A stretch of DNA of 64,000 nucleotides. Origin: Candidatus Blastococcus massiliensis AP3. Lineage in GTDB: Bacteria > Actinomycetota > Actinomycetes > Mycobacteriales > Geodermatophilaceae. A model generated the notes under the pieces. That model was not told the origin of the DNA and searched no databases. It worked only from the letters and a program-made list of their open reading frames with translations. The stretch lies in contig NZ_HG931174.1 of the NCBI RefSeq assembly GCF_000582785.1, forward strand, positions 1,070,342 to 1,134,341, read 5' to 3'. This document shows positions 44,413 to 52,914 of this stretch, piece by piece. The translations under genes and the position numbers were made by a program. Positions within the stretch are counted from its first letter, which is position 1. Each line of letters begins with the position of its first letter.

Positions 44413-45486
44413 TCAGGCCGCGGCGGTGGAGCTGCGGCGGCGGCCGGCGAGGGTGAGCGCGCCGCCCGCGCCCAGGGCGATCAGGCCGAGGGTGAGCGGG
44501 ACGGAGGTCTCGGCGCCGGTGTAGGCGAGCTGCGAGCTGGGCTGGGCGGACGACGTGGTGGTCGCGGCCCGGTAGGTGACCGGAGCGACGGCCCGCTTGG
44601 CCGGGGCGGGGGCGACGGCCGGCTTGTGGTGCGCGGGGCAGTCGTCCTCGTGGTGGTAGCCCGGGGTGTGGTGGTGGCCCGGCTTGTGGTGGTCGGCGTG
44701 CGGGTGGCCGTAGCCGTCGTGGTGTCCGCCGACGTTGGCGCTGTTGTTGATGTCGCCGGTCTCGACCTTGATGTTGACCGTGTTGCCGGTGTTGGCGTGG
44801 ATGTTGCAGACGAGGGCGTAGCACGTGATGTTGTTGTCGCCGCTGGTCTGGTTCACGTCGATGTCCGGGCCGGTGTTGGCGTTGGTCGTGACCTCGGTGA
44901 GGTCGACGTCGACCGCGGCGTTGATCGCGGTGGTGCCGTTCCCGGCCGCCGCCCCGCCACTGCCACCGTTCTGGGCAGCCAGGACCGGGAGCCCCGGGAT
45001 CCCGCCGAGGTCTGCCGAGGCGTTCTTGGCGGTCGCGCTGGGGGTGACCGTCTGGTTGGCGGTCACGTCGCCTCCGCCGCTGCCGGCCTTCTTGACGACG
45101 TCCCCGGAGACGTTCCCGGAGCCGTTGATGTCGCCGGTGGAAACGGCGATATCGGCCGAGTTGCCCGTGTTGGCGTCGACGGTGGAGCTCAGCGCGACAG
45201 AGGTGATGTTGTTGTCGCCGCTGGACTGGTTCACGTCGATGTCCGGGCCGGTGTTGGCGTTGGTGGACACCGAGGTGGCGCTGACCTGAGCCGCGACGTT
45301 GACGGCGAGCGTCTCGTTCTCGGCGGTCGCGCCGCCTCCGCTGCCGAGGCTGAGGTTGGCGGCCTCGGCGGTGGGGGTGACGGTCTGGTTGGCCTCGGTG
45401 TCGGCGCTGGCCGCTGCCTGGCCGAGGAAGAAGATTCCTCCGGCCATGCCGGCGACGGCCAACGTGTTGCGGGCTGTCCTGTTCAT
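44413..45486 (-). CDS. LAXTG-anchored secreted repeat protein, copy 1
   Basis: A 357-residue paralogue, the first gene of the array. Same signal peptide and ANQTVTP modules as copy 2; between modules it carries a distinct insert (LGGIPGLPVLAAQNGGSGG). His-rich segment GHPHADHHKPGHHHTPGYHH, pair CYALVC and sorting signal SSQLAYTGAETS are conserved. Start ATG 45486 (MNRTARN); no strong ribosome site is visible. All three copies and the sortase are read in the same direction and probably form a unit with internal promoters in the 130-145 base gaps. Confidence 0.9.
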   Translation of the reverse strand: MNRTARNTLAVAGMAGGIFFLGQAAASADTEANQTVTPTAEAANLSLGSGGGATAENETLAVNVAAQVSATSVSTNANTGPDIDVNQSSGDNNITSVALSSTVDANTGNSADIAVSTGDINGSGNVSGDVVKKAGSGGGDVTANQTVTPSATAKNASADLGGIPGLPVLAAQNGGSGGAAAGNGTTAINAAVDVDLTEVTTNANTGPDIDVNQTSGDNNITCYALVCNIHANTGNTVNIKVETGDINNSANVGGHHDGYGHPHADHHKPGHHHTPGYHHEDDCPAHHKPAVAPAPAKRAVAPVTYRAATTTSSAQPSSQLAYTGAETSVPLTLGLIALGAGGALTLAGRRRSSTAAA

Positions 45487-45687
45487 GACGTTTCTCGTCC
45501 TTCGATTCGAGTGTGTCGAGCGGAGTGGAAGGGCGCGCCACAGAGCCATGGATAGGGCGCGCAGGTGGAGCGGGGTGGTGCGAAGAACTGCCTGGGAACA
45601 CGCGGTTGTGCTCAGGGGCGACCGCACTCGGTCGTGATGCGCCCCCCGTGGCGCACCGGGGCGGTACGGGCCGCGCGGGCCAGGGCC

Positions 45688-46716
45688 TCAGTCGGGCCGG
45701 GTACCGGGGCCGGCGGCAGGACCGCCGAGGGAGCCCGCAGGGGCCGTGCTGCGTCCCGCGCTGACGGCGAGGACGACGTCGGTGGAGGTACCGAGCACGC
45801 AGGCGAGGGCAGTGCCTGCGCCGGCGGATCCGCCCTGTCCGGCGCCCTGGCTGCCGCAGCTCGACGGCGCACCTGCGGCGGCCGGAGCGGCGGGTGCGGG
45901 GAGCGAGAGGGGCGCGGTCGGGGCGAGGGGCTCCGGAGGCTGCTGGCCGGTGGGCGCGAGCACCGGTTCGGGCGTCACGGCGGGGGCGGCGGCGACGGTG
46001 GAGCCGGCCGGCTCGGCGGTGCGGCGGGGGGAGGTGGGAGCCCCGTCGGTGCTCGTGGCAGGGAGCGGGGGCGTCGGTGCCGGCGGTGCTGCAGCGGTCC
46101 GGGCCGGCATCGCCGCTGGCGCGGGAGCGGCCGGTGGGCAGGGGCCGGCAGAGGTCCGCGAGGCGGACGTGGCGCCGTCCTTCGGTCCAGCCTTGGCGCA
46201 GGCGCCGTCGCCGGCCTGATCCGGCTGCCCGGTGGCGGTTCCCTCGGTACTGCTGGTGACCGACTCGGTCGTCGTCACCGTCGAGCCGTCCTCGGCCGTG
46301 GTCGTCGTCGTGGTGGTCGTGCTCGTGGTGGTCGTGCTCGTGCTCGTGGTGGTGGTCGTGCTCGTCGTCGTGACGGAGGTCGATCGGGATTCGGCGGTGG
46401 TGGTCTGGGTCGAGGTCGACGAGGCCGTGGTCGACGAGTCCTCGGTCGACGTCGCCGTGGTGTCCTGCTCCGCCGGCGGTGCCGAGGAACCGGCCTCCGG
46501 TGCGGCCGCAGGCTGGCCCGCGCTGGCCGGTGTCGCCGCCGTCTGCTCGACCGGCGCGCTGGGCGGCGGCTCCTCGGCGCGGGCGGTGTCGGCGGCCAGG
46601 GCCAGGCCCGCGTACACGCCCGCACCGAGGACGCCGGCGGCGAGCGTGCGCCGCCACCAGGACCTGCCGACGGCGGGCAGCGCCCGGCCGTCGTCGGTTC
46701 CTGGCTGGCGGTTCAT
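45688..46716 (-). CDS. Ser/Thr-rich secreted protein
   Basis: A 342-residue protein with a signal peptide after a positively charged start (WWRRTLAAGVLGAGVYAGLA, cut near ARA-EE), a long Ser/Thr/Glu segment (about 70-170) with runs of Thr, a Cys pair in the middle (GDGACAK and AGPCPP) and another near the C-terminus (SSCGS and LACVLG). No domain is recognised and no LPXTG-type signal is present. The Thr-rich stretch is typical of glycosylated wall-spanning linkers. It lies 201 bases upstream of the LAXTG array, on the same strand, and may be part of the surface island. Confidence 0.75.
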   Translation of the reverse strand: MNRQPGTDDGRALPAVGRSWWRRTLAAGVLGAGVYAGLALAADTARAEEPPPSAPVEQTAATPASAGQPAAAPEAGSSAPPAEQDTTATSTEDSSTTASSTSTQTTTAESRSTSVTTTSTTTTTSTSTTTTSTTTTTTTTAEDGSTVTTTESVTSSTEGTATGQPDQAGDGACAKAGPKDGATSASRTSAGPCPPAAPAPAAMPARTAAAPPAPTPPLPATSTDGAPTSPRRTAEPAGSTVAAAPAVTPEPVLAPTGQQPPEPLAPTAPLSLPAPAAPAAAGAPSSCGSQGAGQGGSAGAGTALACVLGTSTDVVLAVSAGRSTAPAGSLGGPAAGPGTRPD

Positions 46717-46861
46717 GCTGCGCAAGCTAGGAACCGGTCCGTCTCGGCCGGTAGGGCCTCGGGTGCGTCCAAACCTCGATCCGGTGTGTCCTGGCTCACA
46801 CCCGATCGGGTGAGCACGCAGAGTCATCAAGGGGGGTGGAGCAGGGTCGTACGGTTCCCCC

Positions 46862-48487
46862 ATGAGCCCCACGCACGAGGTGACCAACCAGGTACCGCCG
46901 CTGATCGGCCACGATCCGATCGCCGGTGATGCGGCGCTGGCCGAGGCCTGCGTCCGGCACGCGGACCGGGCCACCCTGGAGTCGCTCTCCGCGCTGGGCC
47001 GGCTGGCCGGCAGCGAACAGGCCCAGGAGTGGGGGCGGCTGGCCAACGAGAACCCGCCGCGGCTGCGCACCCATGACCGGTACGGCCACCGGATCGACGA
47101 GGTCGAGTTCCACCCCGCCTGGCACGAGCTCATGCGGACCGCCGTGGAGAACGGTCTGGCCGGGGCCCCGTGGGCCGCGGGGGACGACGAGCACGCGCAC
47201 GTGCGTCGGGCCGTCGGATACCTGGGCTGGACCCAGGTCGAGATGGGCCACGGCTGTCCCACGACGATGACCTACGCCGTCGTGCCGGCCCTGCGCCGGG
47301 CGCCGGAGCTCGCCGCTCGTTACGAGACCGGGCTCACCGCGACGGCCTACGAGTTCGGCCTGGCCGAGCCCTCGGGCAAGCGTGGCCTGATCGCGGGCAT
47401 GGGCATGACCGAGAAGCAGGGCGGTTCCGACGTCCGGGCCAACACGACCCGTGCCGTCGCCCAGCCCGACGGGAGCTACCGGCTGACCGGGCACAAGTGG
47501 TTCACCTCGGCGCCGATGAGCGATCTGTTCCTCGTCCTCGCCCAGCTCGACGAGGGCGTGTCCTGCTTCCTCGTCCCGCGGGTGCTGCCCGACGGCACGC
47601 GCAACGTGTTCCACGTGCAACGTCTCAAGGACAAGCTCGGCGACCGATCCAACGCCTCGAGCGAGGTCGAGTTCGACGGGACGGCCGGCTGGCTGGTCGG
47701 CGAGCCCGGCCGCGGCGTCCCGGCGATCATCGAGATGGTCAACATGACCCGCCTGGACTGCGTGCTCGGCTCGGCCGCCACCGTGCGGGCCGCGCTCACC
47801 CAGGCGAGCCACCACGCCCGGCACCGGTCCGCCTTCGGCGCGCTCCTGGCCGACCAGCCGCTCATGCAGAACGTGCTGGCCGACCTCGCCGTGGAGAGCG
47901 AGGCGGCGACCGCGCTGGGCATCCGGCTGGCGGCGGCCGTCGACGCCGGTGAGGCGGCCTTCCTGCGGCTGGCGGGGGCCGCGGCGAAGTTCTGGGTCTG
48001 CAAGCGGACCCCGGGCGTGGTCGCCGAGGCCATGGAGGTGCTGGGCGGCAACGGCTACGTGGAGGACTCCGGCCTGCCTCGGCTCTACCGCCAGTCGCCG
48101 CTGAACTCCATCTGGGAGGGCTCGGGCAACGTGATCGCCCTCGACGTCCTCCGGGCCATGGGGCGCTCGTCGGAGTCGCTGGCGGCCGTGACCGAGGAGA
48201 TCGACCTCGCCCGAGGGGCCGATCCGCGCTTCGACGACGCGGTCAAGCGCCTCTCCGCAGAGCTCGGGGACCCCGACCGGCTGCCGTTGCGGGCCCGTCG
48301 GATCGCCGGCCTGCTGGCGCTGTGCCTGCAGGGCTCGCTGCTCCTGCGGCACGCCCCGGCGCCGGTCGCCGACGCGTTCTGCGCGTCCCGTCTGGGAGGA
48401 GACTGGGGTGCTGTTCTCGGCACCCTGCCGGCATCGACCGAGGTCGCAGCGCTGGTCGCGCGGTCCGCGGTCGAGACTGTCGGCTGA
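46862..48487 (+). CDS. acyl-CoA dehydrogenase family protein, AidB-like
   Basis: A 541-residue flavoprotein of AidB length. It has the AidB-type N-terminus (HEVTNQVPPLIGHDPI), FAD motif MGMTEKQGGSDVR and KWFTSAPMSD, and the C-terminal LPRLYRQSPLNSIWEGSGNV with catalytic glutamate. AidB binds DNA and protects against alkylation in E. coli; many actinobacterial members are of unknown role. ATG 46862. The gene stands alone. Confidence 0.88.
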   Translation: MSPTHEVTNQVPPLIGHDPIAGDAALAEACVRHADRATLESLSALGRLAGSEQAQEWGRLANENPPRLRTHDRYGHRIDEVEFHPAWHELMRTAVENGLAGAPWAAGDDEHAHVRRAVGYLGWTQVEMGHGCPTTMTYAVVPALRRAPELAARYETGLTATAYEFGLAEPSGKRGLIAGMGMTEKQGGSDVRANTTRAVAQPDGSYRLTGHKWFTSAPMSDLFLVLAQLDEGVSCFLVPRVLPDGTRNVFHVQRLKDKLGDRSNASSEVEFDGTAGWLVGEPGRGVPAIIEMVNMTRLDCVLGSAATVRAALTQASHHARHRSAFGALLADQPLMQNVLADLAVESEAATALGIRLAAAVDAGEAAFLRLAGAAAKFWVCKRTPGVVAEAMEVLGGNGYVEDSGLPRLYRQSPLNSIWEGSGNVIALDVLRAMGRSSESLAAVTEEIDLARGADPRFDDAVKRLSAELGDPDRLPLRARRIAGLLALCLQGSLLLRHAPAPVADAFCASRLGGDWGAVLGTLPASTEVAALVARSAVETVG

Positions 48488-48521
48488 GCCGCTGCGACCA
48501 GTAGTGTCGGGGGTGGTTCAC

Positions 48522-50711
48522 ATGCCCCTCGGCAGCGCGGTCGGGACGGATCTGTGCCGTAATCTTCCCGCGTACGCGGACGACCGAGCCAGCGGACGGA
48601 GTGCGGGCAGCGTGCATGCAGACGACGGGTCGCGGCCGGACCTCAGCACGGTCCCCGACGCCGTCTTCCGGCTCGACTCGGAGGGTCGGATCACCTACGT
48701 CAACGCGGCGGCGGAGCTCCTCCTCGAACGGCGGACCGAGGAGCTCCTCGGCCGCCGGGCACGGGACTGCTTCCCCACGGCCGTGAACTCGATCGCCGAG
48801 GAGCGCTACCGACAGGTGATCGAGGACGGCCGGGCCCGCGAGTTCGAGTATCTCTACGAACCTCAGGACCGCTGGTACGAGGTGCGCGTCTTCGCCGATC
48901 CGCCCGGCATCTCGGTGTTCTTCCGCGACGTCGACAACCGCCACCGCGCCCAGGCCGAGCGGGAGGCCGAGGTGCGCCGGCTCACCTCGGTGCTCGAGGC
49001 GCTGCCCTCGGCGACCGTCCTCGTCGACGCCGACCAGCGCATCCTCACCGGCAACCGGGCATGGGCCAGCACGCTGGCGCTGCCCGCGCGGGCGATCGGC
49101 GTCCCCGGCAGCGACTACCTCGCCGCCGTCGGGACGGGTCTGGCCCCTTCGGACTCCGCCGCGATCGCGACGGGGATCCGCCGTCTGCTGGACGCGCCGG
49201 ACGGGACCGTGCCGGCCCCCTTCGACCACGAGTACCCCCGGTCGACGCCCACGACCACCGGCTGGTTCCGGCTGCAGGCCTCCCGCGTCGAGCTCTCCCG
49301 GCGGGTGGTGGTCACCCACACCGACATCACCGAGCGGGTCCGCAGCGAGCAGGCGCTCGCCTGGCGGGCCCGGCACGACGAGCTGACCGGCCTGCCCAAC
49401 CGCAGCACGCTGCTCGACCTGACCGCCGCGGCGCTCGCCGCGGGCACCGACGAGGGGGGCGCCGGCGCGGCGCTGCTCGTCCTGGACCTGGACGGGTTCC
49501 AGACGATCAACGACTCGCTGGGGCACGGTATCGGCGACCAGCTGCTGCGCCAGGTGGGACACCGGCTGGCCGCCACGCTGCGGCCGGGGGACGCGGTCGG
49601 CAGGCTGGGCAGCGACCAGTTCGTCGTCCTCGCCCACGAGTGCGACGGCGCGGAGGCCGCTGCCCTGGCGTTCCGGCTGCAGGGCACCTTCACCCGCCCG
49701 TTCCCGGCGTCGGGCATCTCCGTGCCGCTGTCGGCGAGCGTCGGCGTGGCCGTCGCCCAGCCCGGCGCGCGCGACCCGCACCAGCTGCTCAGCGACGCCG
49801 ACGCGGCGATGTTCGCGGCCAAGAGCATGGGCCGCGACCGGGTGCGCCTGTTCACCCCCGGGCTGCGCGAGGCGGCGCGCTGGCGGCTGGAGGTCGCCAC
49901 CCGGCTGCGCGACGAGGCCATCGACCAGCTGGTCGTGCACTACCAGCCCGTCGTCCGGCTGGACACCGGCGCGGTGGAGGGCGTGGAGGCCCTGGTGCGC
50001 TGGCAGCACCCCGAGCGCGGCCTGCTGCCCCCCGACACCTTCCTGTCCGTGGCGGAGGAGACCGGCCAGATCATCCCGATCACCCGTTGGCTCCTCCGCG
50101 AGACGAGCCGGCGGGCGGCGGAGTGGGCCGCCCAGGGCCTTCCGCTGAGCATGTCGGTCAACGTCAGCGCGCGGCACTTCTCGGCCGAGACGCTGGTCCG
50201 TGACGTCCGGCTGGCCCTGCGCGACTCGGGCCTGGCGCCCGACCGGCTGGTGCTGGAGCTCACCGAGACCAGCATCGCCGAGGACCCCACCCGCGCCGAG
50301 GACCAGCTCACCGTCCTGCGGAGCTCCGGCGTCCGCGTCGCCATCGACGACTTCGGCACCGGCTGGTCCTCGCTGGCCCAGCTGTTCGCACTGCCCATCG
50401 GCACCCTGAAGATCGACCGGTCGCTGCTCGTGGCCGCCGAGCGCGTCACCGGGGGCGAGGGCGGCGCCGTGCTGGCCGCGATCGTGGCACTGACCCGCAC
50501 GCTCGGCATCCGGTCGGTCGCCGAGGGCGTCGAGACCGTCGAGCACCTCCGCATGGTCCGCAGGGCCGGCTGCGACCTGGTGCAGGGCTGGTTGCTCGGA
50601 CACCCCATGCCCGGCGAGGACATCCCCGCGTGGGTGCGCCAGGTGGAGGAGGCAGGGGGCGACCTCTGCGCGCTCGCCGTCGCCGGGACACCGGTCCACG
50701 CCGCCCGGTGA
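48522..50711 (+). CDS. PAS-PAS-GGDEF-EAL protein, probable c-di-GMP phosphodiesterase
   Basis: A 729-residue cytoplasmic protein. Two PAS-type sensor domains (about 40-140 and 160-270), then a GGDEF domain (285-445) whose signature is degenerate, GSDQF (363-367) in place of GGDEF, so cyclase activity is unlikely. The EAL domain (455-710) keeps EAL (489-491), the metal loop DDFGTGWSSL (W for Y) and LKIDRS, consistent with an active c-di-GMP phosphodiesterase, perhaps tuned by GTP on the GGDEF part. Start ATG 48522 with GGGGGTGG upstream; GTG 48612 is an alternative. The PilZ gene lies two genes downstream. Confidence 0.9.
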   Translation: MPLGSAVGTDLCRNLPAYADDRASGRSAGSVHADDGSRPDLSTVPDAVFRLDSEGRITYVNAAAELLLERRTEELLGRRARDCFPTAVNSIAEERYRQVIEDGRAREFEYLYEPQDRWYEVRVFADPPGISVFFRDVDNRHRAQAEREAEVRRLTSVLEALPSATVLVDADQRILTGNRAWASTLALPARAIGVPGSDYLAAVGTGLAPSDSAAIATGIRRLLDAPDGTVPAPFDHEYPRSTPTTTGWFRLQASRVELSRRVVVTHTDITERVRSEQALAWRARHDELTGLPNRSTLLDLTAAALAAGTDEGGAGAALLVLDLDGFQTINDSLGHGIGDQLLRQVGHRLAATLRPGDAVGRLGSDQFVVLAHECDGAEAAALAFRLQGTFTRPFPASGISVPLSASVGVAVAQPGARDPHQLLSDADAAMFAAKSMGRDRVRLFTPGLREAARWRLEVATRLRDEAIDQLVVHYQPVVRLDTGAVEGVEALVRWQHPERGLLPPDTFLSVAEETGQIIPITRWLLRETSRRAAEWAAQGLPLSMSVNVSARHFSAETLVRDVRLALRDSGLAPDRLVLELTETSIAEDPTRAEDQLTVLRSSGVRVAIDDFGTGWSSLAQLFALPIGTLKIDRSLLVAAERVTGGEGGAVLAAIVALTRTLGIRSVAEGVETVEHLRMVRRAGCDLVQGWLLGHPMPGEDIPAWVRQVEEAGGDLCALAVAGTPVHAAR

Positions 50712-50827
50712 GCGGCCGGCGCATCGGTCGGCGGGCGACCGCTCCGGCGGGCCCTCCGGCGGTGCTTCCACCGCCCTCCGCCCTCCCGCCCACGACGGAC
50801 ACGCCGCCTGCGGGGCAGACTGCTGCT

Positions 50828-51553
50828 GTGCTGGACAGCCCCTCTTCCCCCGCCCCGGCCGACACCGTCGCCGGGGACGCCGAGAACTCCGCCGTCGACG
50901 GCAGCCGCTCGCGGTCCTCGCTGGACCTGCTCATCTGGGATGCCCCCAACATCGACATGACCCTGTCGACGGTGATCGGCGCCCGCCCCACCGCGGCCTC
51001 CCGACCGCGGTTCGACGCGATCGCCGCCTGGTTCGTCGCCGGGGCCGGTGGGCCGGACCCCGCGGACCAGCCCGGGACCGACGTCCCCGAGGTGGAGGCG
51101 TGCGTCTTCGCCAACATCCCGCCGGTGCCCGGCACGCTGCAGCGGTGGGTGGAGGCGCTGCGCGGCTTCGGGTACGCCGTCTTCGCCCGTCCCAAGACCC
51201 AGCCTGACGACGACATCGACCAGGACATGCTCGACCACATCGCGGTGCGGGCGCACAGCCACCGGCTGCGCCGGCTGGTGGTCTTCTCGGGCGACGGCCG
51301 CAACTTCGCCGAGCCGCTCGAGGACCTCGCACGCTCCGGCACCCAGGTCGTCGTCGTCGCCTTCAGCGAGGTGGCCGGTTACGCGATCAGCTCCGACCTG
51401 CTCGAGTTCATCGACATCGAGGACGTGCCCGGCGCGTTCGTCGAGCCCCTCGACCGGGTGCGCCTGGACGCGCTGCCTGCCGACGGCGCGTGGCTGCGAC
51501 CCACCCGCAGCCTCCGCGACTTCGTCAGCTCCTACACGGCGCGCCGCACCTGA
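50828..51553 (+). CDS. NYN domain protein (PIN-like ribonuclease fold)
   Basis: A 241-residue protein with an N-terminal variable part and a NYN domain. Acidic metal-binding residues of the PIN-like fold are seen in LLIWDAPNIDMTLSTV (Asp and Asn), PDDDIDQDMLDHIA and LVVFSGDGRNFAEPL. NYN proteins are thought to process RNA. The start, GTG 50828, avoids the low-complexity upstream reading; the frame upstream overlaps the EAL gene's 3' end. It lies between EAL and PilZ genes on the same strand. Confidence 0.85.
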   Translation: MLDSPSSPAPADTVAGDAENSAVDGSRSRSSLDLLIWDAPNIDMTLSTVIGARPTAASRPRFDAIAAWFVAGAGGPDPADQPGTDVPEVEACVFANIPPVPGTLQRWVEALRGFGYAVFARPKTQPDDDIDQDMLDHIAVRAHSHRLRRLVVFSGDGRNFAEPLEDLARSGTQVVVVAFSEVAGYAISSDLLEFIDIEDVPGAFVEPLDRVRLDALPADGAWLRPTRSLRDFVSSYTARRT

Positions 51554-51651
51554 CACGCCCTCGGGGCGGCGCGGCGGTTACGGTTCCCCAGCGCGGGGTC
51601 CGGGCTGCGGCCGTGGGGTCCGGGCGCACCGCGGCTCAGAACGGAGACATC

Positions 51652-52290
51652 ATGACCAGCGTTCCCGGCGTCGACCATCCCGAGGAGCAGTCAGAGGCCG
51701 ACGTCGCGTTGCCCGGCCGCGGCATCTCGGTCAGCACCCGGGTGGAGTTCGTCGGCGACGGCGTCGTCGTCGTCCGCCCCTCGGCCAGCGACTTCGTCGA
51801 CCAGGCCGTCGTCAAGCCGGGGGACTCCGTCGAGGTCTACTGGAAGGCGAACGAGACCCGGCGCGCGCTCCCGGCCGACGTGGCCGACGTCGAGTCCGGC
51901 GCCGTCTCCCGCTGGCGCCTGACGATCACCGGTCCGGCCGAGGAGAGCCAGCGCCGCACCGCCGTCCGCGGGAGGGTCACGGTCCCCGTCGTCGCCGAGC
52001 ACGGAGCGACGGAACTGAAGGGGGAGAGCCTGGATCTCAGCGAGAACGGGATCCGGGCGCAGTTCGACGGCTTCGGCATGCTGCCCGAGCCCGGCACGTC
52101 GCTGGACCTCTCGATCGCCCTCGAGGACGGCGACATCCGCACCAAGGCCGAGGTCGTGCGGGTCCAGGCCCGCGGCGCCCGCTGGCTCATGTCCATCCGG
52201 TTCGTGGACGTCCAGGAGAAGGATCAGGACCGGGTGCGCCGCCGCGTCTTCCAGGCACTGCGCGAGGAGCGCGCCCGGAGCGTGGACTGA
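51652..52290 (+). CDS. PilZ domain protein (c-di-GMP receptor)
   Basis: A 212-residue protein. An N-terminal YcgR-like beta domain is followed by a PilZ domain with both c-di-GMP-binding motifs: RRTAVR (RxxxR type) and DLSENGIRAQF (DxSxxG). Such proteins bind c-di-GMP and change partners or shape. Found close to the EAL protein, it probably reads the same signal pool. ATG with ACGGAGACATC upstream. It converges with an HATPase gene, 2 bases apart. Confidence 0.9.
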   Translation: MTSVPGVDHPEEQSEADVALPGRGISVSTRVEFVGDGVVVVRPSASDFVDQAVVKPGDSVEVYWKANETRRALPADVADVESGAVSRWRLTITGPAEESQRRTAVRGRVTVPVVAEHGATELKGESLDLSENGIRAQFDGFGMLPEPGTSLDLSIALEDGDIRTKAEVVRVQARGARWLMSIRFVDVQEKDQDRVRRRVFQALREERARSVD

Positions 52291-52292
52291 CC

Positions 52293-52808
52293 TCAGTCGT
52301 GGCGTAGCTCGCCCGAGCGGGGCTCGGGGAGGCGGTCGCGCTGCTGGTTCTCCCGTGCCTCGGCGCGACCGGAGGGCAAGCGCGCCCACACGTGCTTGCG
52401 GCCCGGCCGCCGCTCCCAGCCGTAGCTGATCGACAACTGGCTGACCAGGTGCAGCCCCATGCCGCCCAGCGCCGGATCGCGGTCGACGGCAGGGACGGGC
52501 GGCCGGTCGGGCGCCTCGTCGCTGAGGTCGAGCAGCCAGGCGCCCGGCCCGGCCACGACGACGGCGCGGACGTCCCCGCCGCCGTGCCGCAGGGCGTTGG
52601 ACGCGAGTTCCTCGAAGACCAGGAGGAGCCCGTCCCGGGCGTCCTCCGTGGATCCCGAGGCGACCGACGGGTGGGCGATCCGTGCGCGCAGGTCCGACCG
52701 GACGCGGGAGACGACGTGCATCGCCTCGAGCTGCCAGTGCCAGACGTCGCCCGGGACCGAGGGGACGGGAGCGCTCGGCCACTCCTGCTGGGCCGGCTGG
52801 TCGGCCAT
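52293..52808 (-). CDS. HATPase, anti-sigma-factor-like ATP-binding protein
   Basis: A 171-residue GHKL ATPase-domain protein. N box as LLLVFEELASNALRHGGG and the G1 box DLSDEAPD, then GGMGLHLVSQLS. These match the single-domain serine kinases such as SpoIIAB/RsbW-like proteins that phosphorylate anti-anti-sigma factors. No sigma gene is adjacent. ATG 52808 has GGGGAGG upstream. It is divergent from the GAF-ANTAR gene. Confidence 0.85.
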   Translation of the reverse strand: MADQPAQQEWPSAPVPSVPGDVWHWQLEAMHVVSRVRSDLRARIAHPSVASGSTEDARDGLLLVFEELASNALRHGGGDVRAVVVAGPGAWLLDLSDEAPDRPPVPAVDRDPALGGMGLHLVSQLSISYGWERRPGRKHVWARLPSGRAEARENQQRDRLPEPRSGELRHD

Positions 52809-52914
52809 CGCCTCCCCTTTGCGTCTGCTCGCGGACGGTGCCGAGTTCGGTCCCCGCCGCTGCCCATCCTGACCGATGGCGTCGTCCCACGCGAAGGGAG
52901 GTGGTGCCGGTCCG

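Larger units (their letters stand above)
42057..45486. repeat. tandem array of three paralogous LAXTG genes
   Basis: Copies 1 and 2 are nearly identical at DNA level over about 370 bases at the 3' end (43192 onwards against 44416 onwards, a handful of mismatches) and again around the ANQTVTP modules. Copy 3 differs more, mainly in the His-rich segment. This points to recent duplication or gene conversion. Each copy also repeats its module internally twice. Confidence 0.85.

Noticed and set aside
46230-46480. Microsatellite or CRISPR-like repeat in the Thr-rich region
   Set aside because: It is repetitive Thr/Ser codons inside an open coding frame without regular spacers.
43040-46657. Minus-strand ORF of 1205 codons
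   Set aside because: It runs in another frame through the LAXTG array and the Thr-rich gene, giving His/Arg/Gln-rich nonsense; the real genes there have signal peptides and sorting signals.
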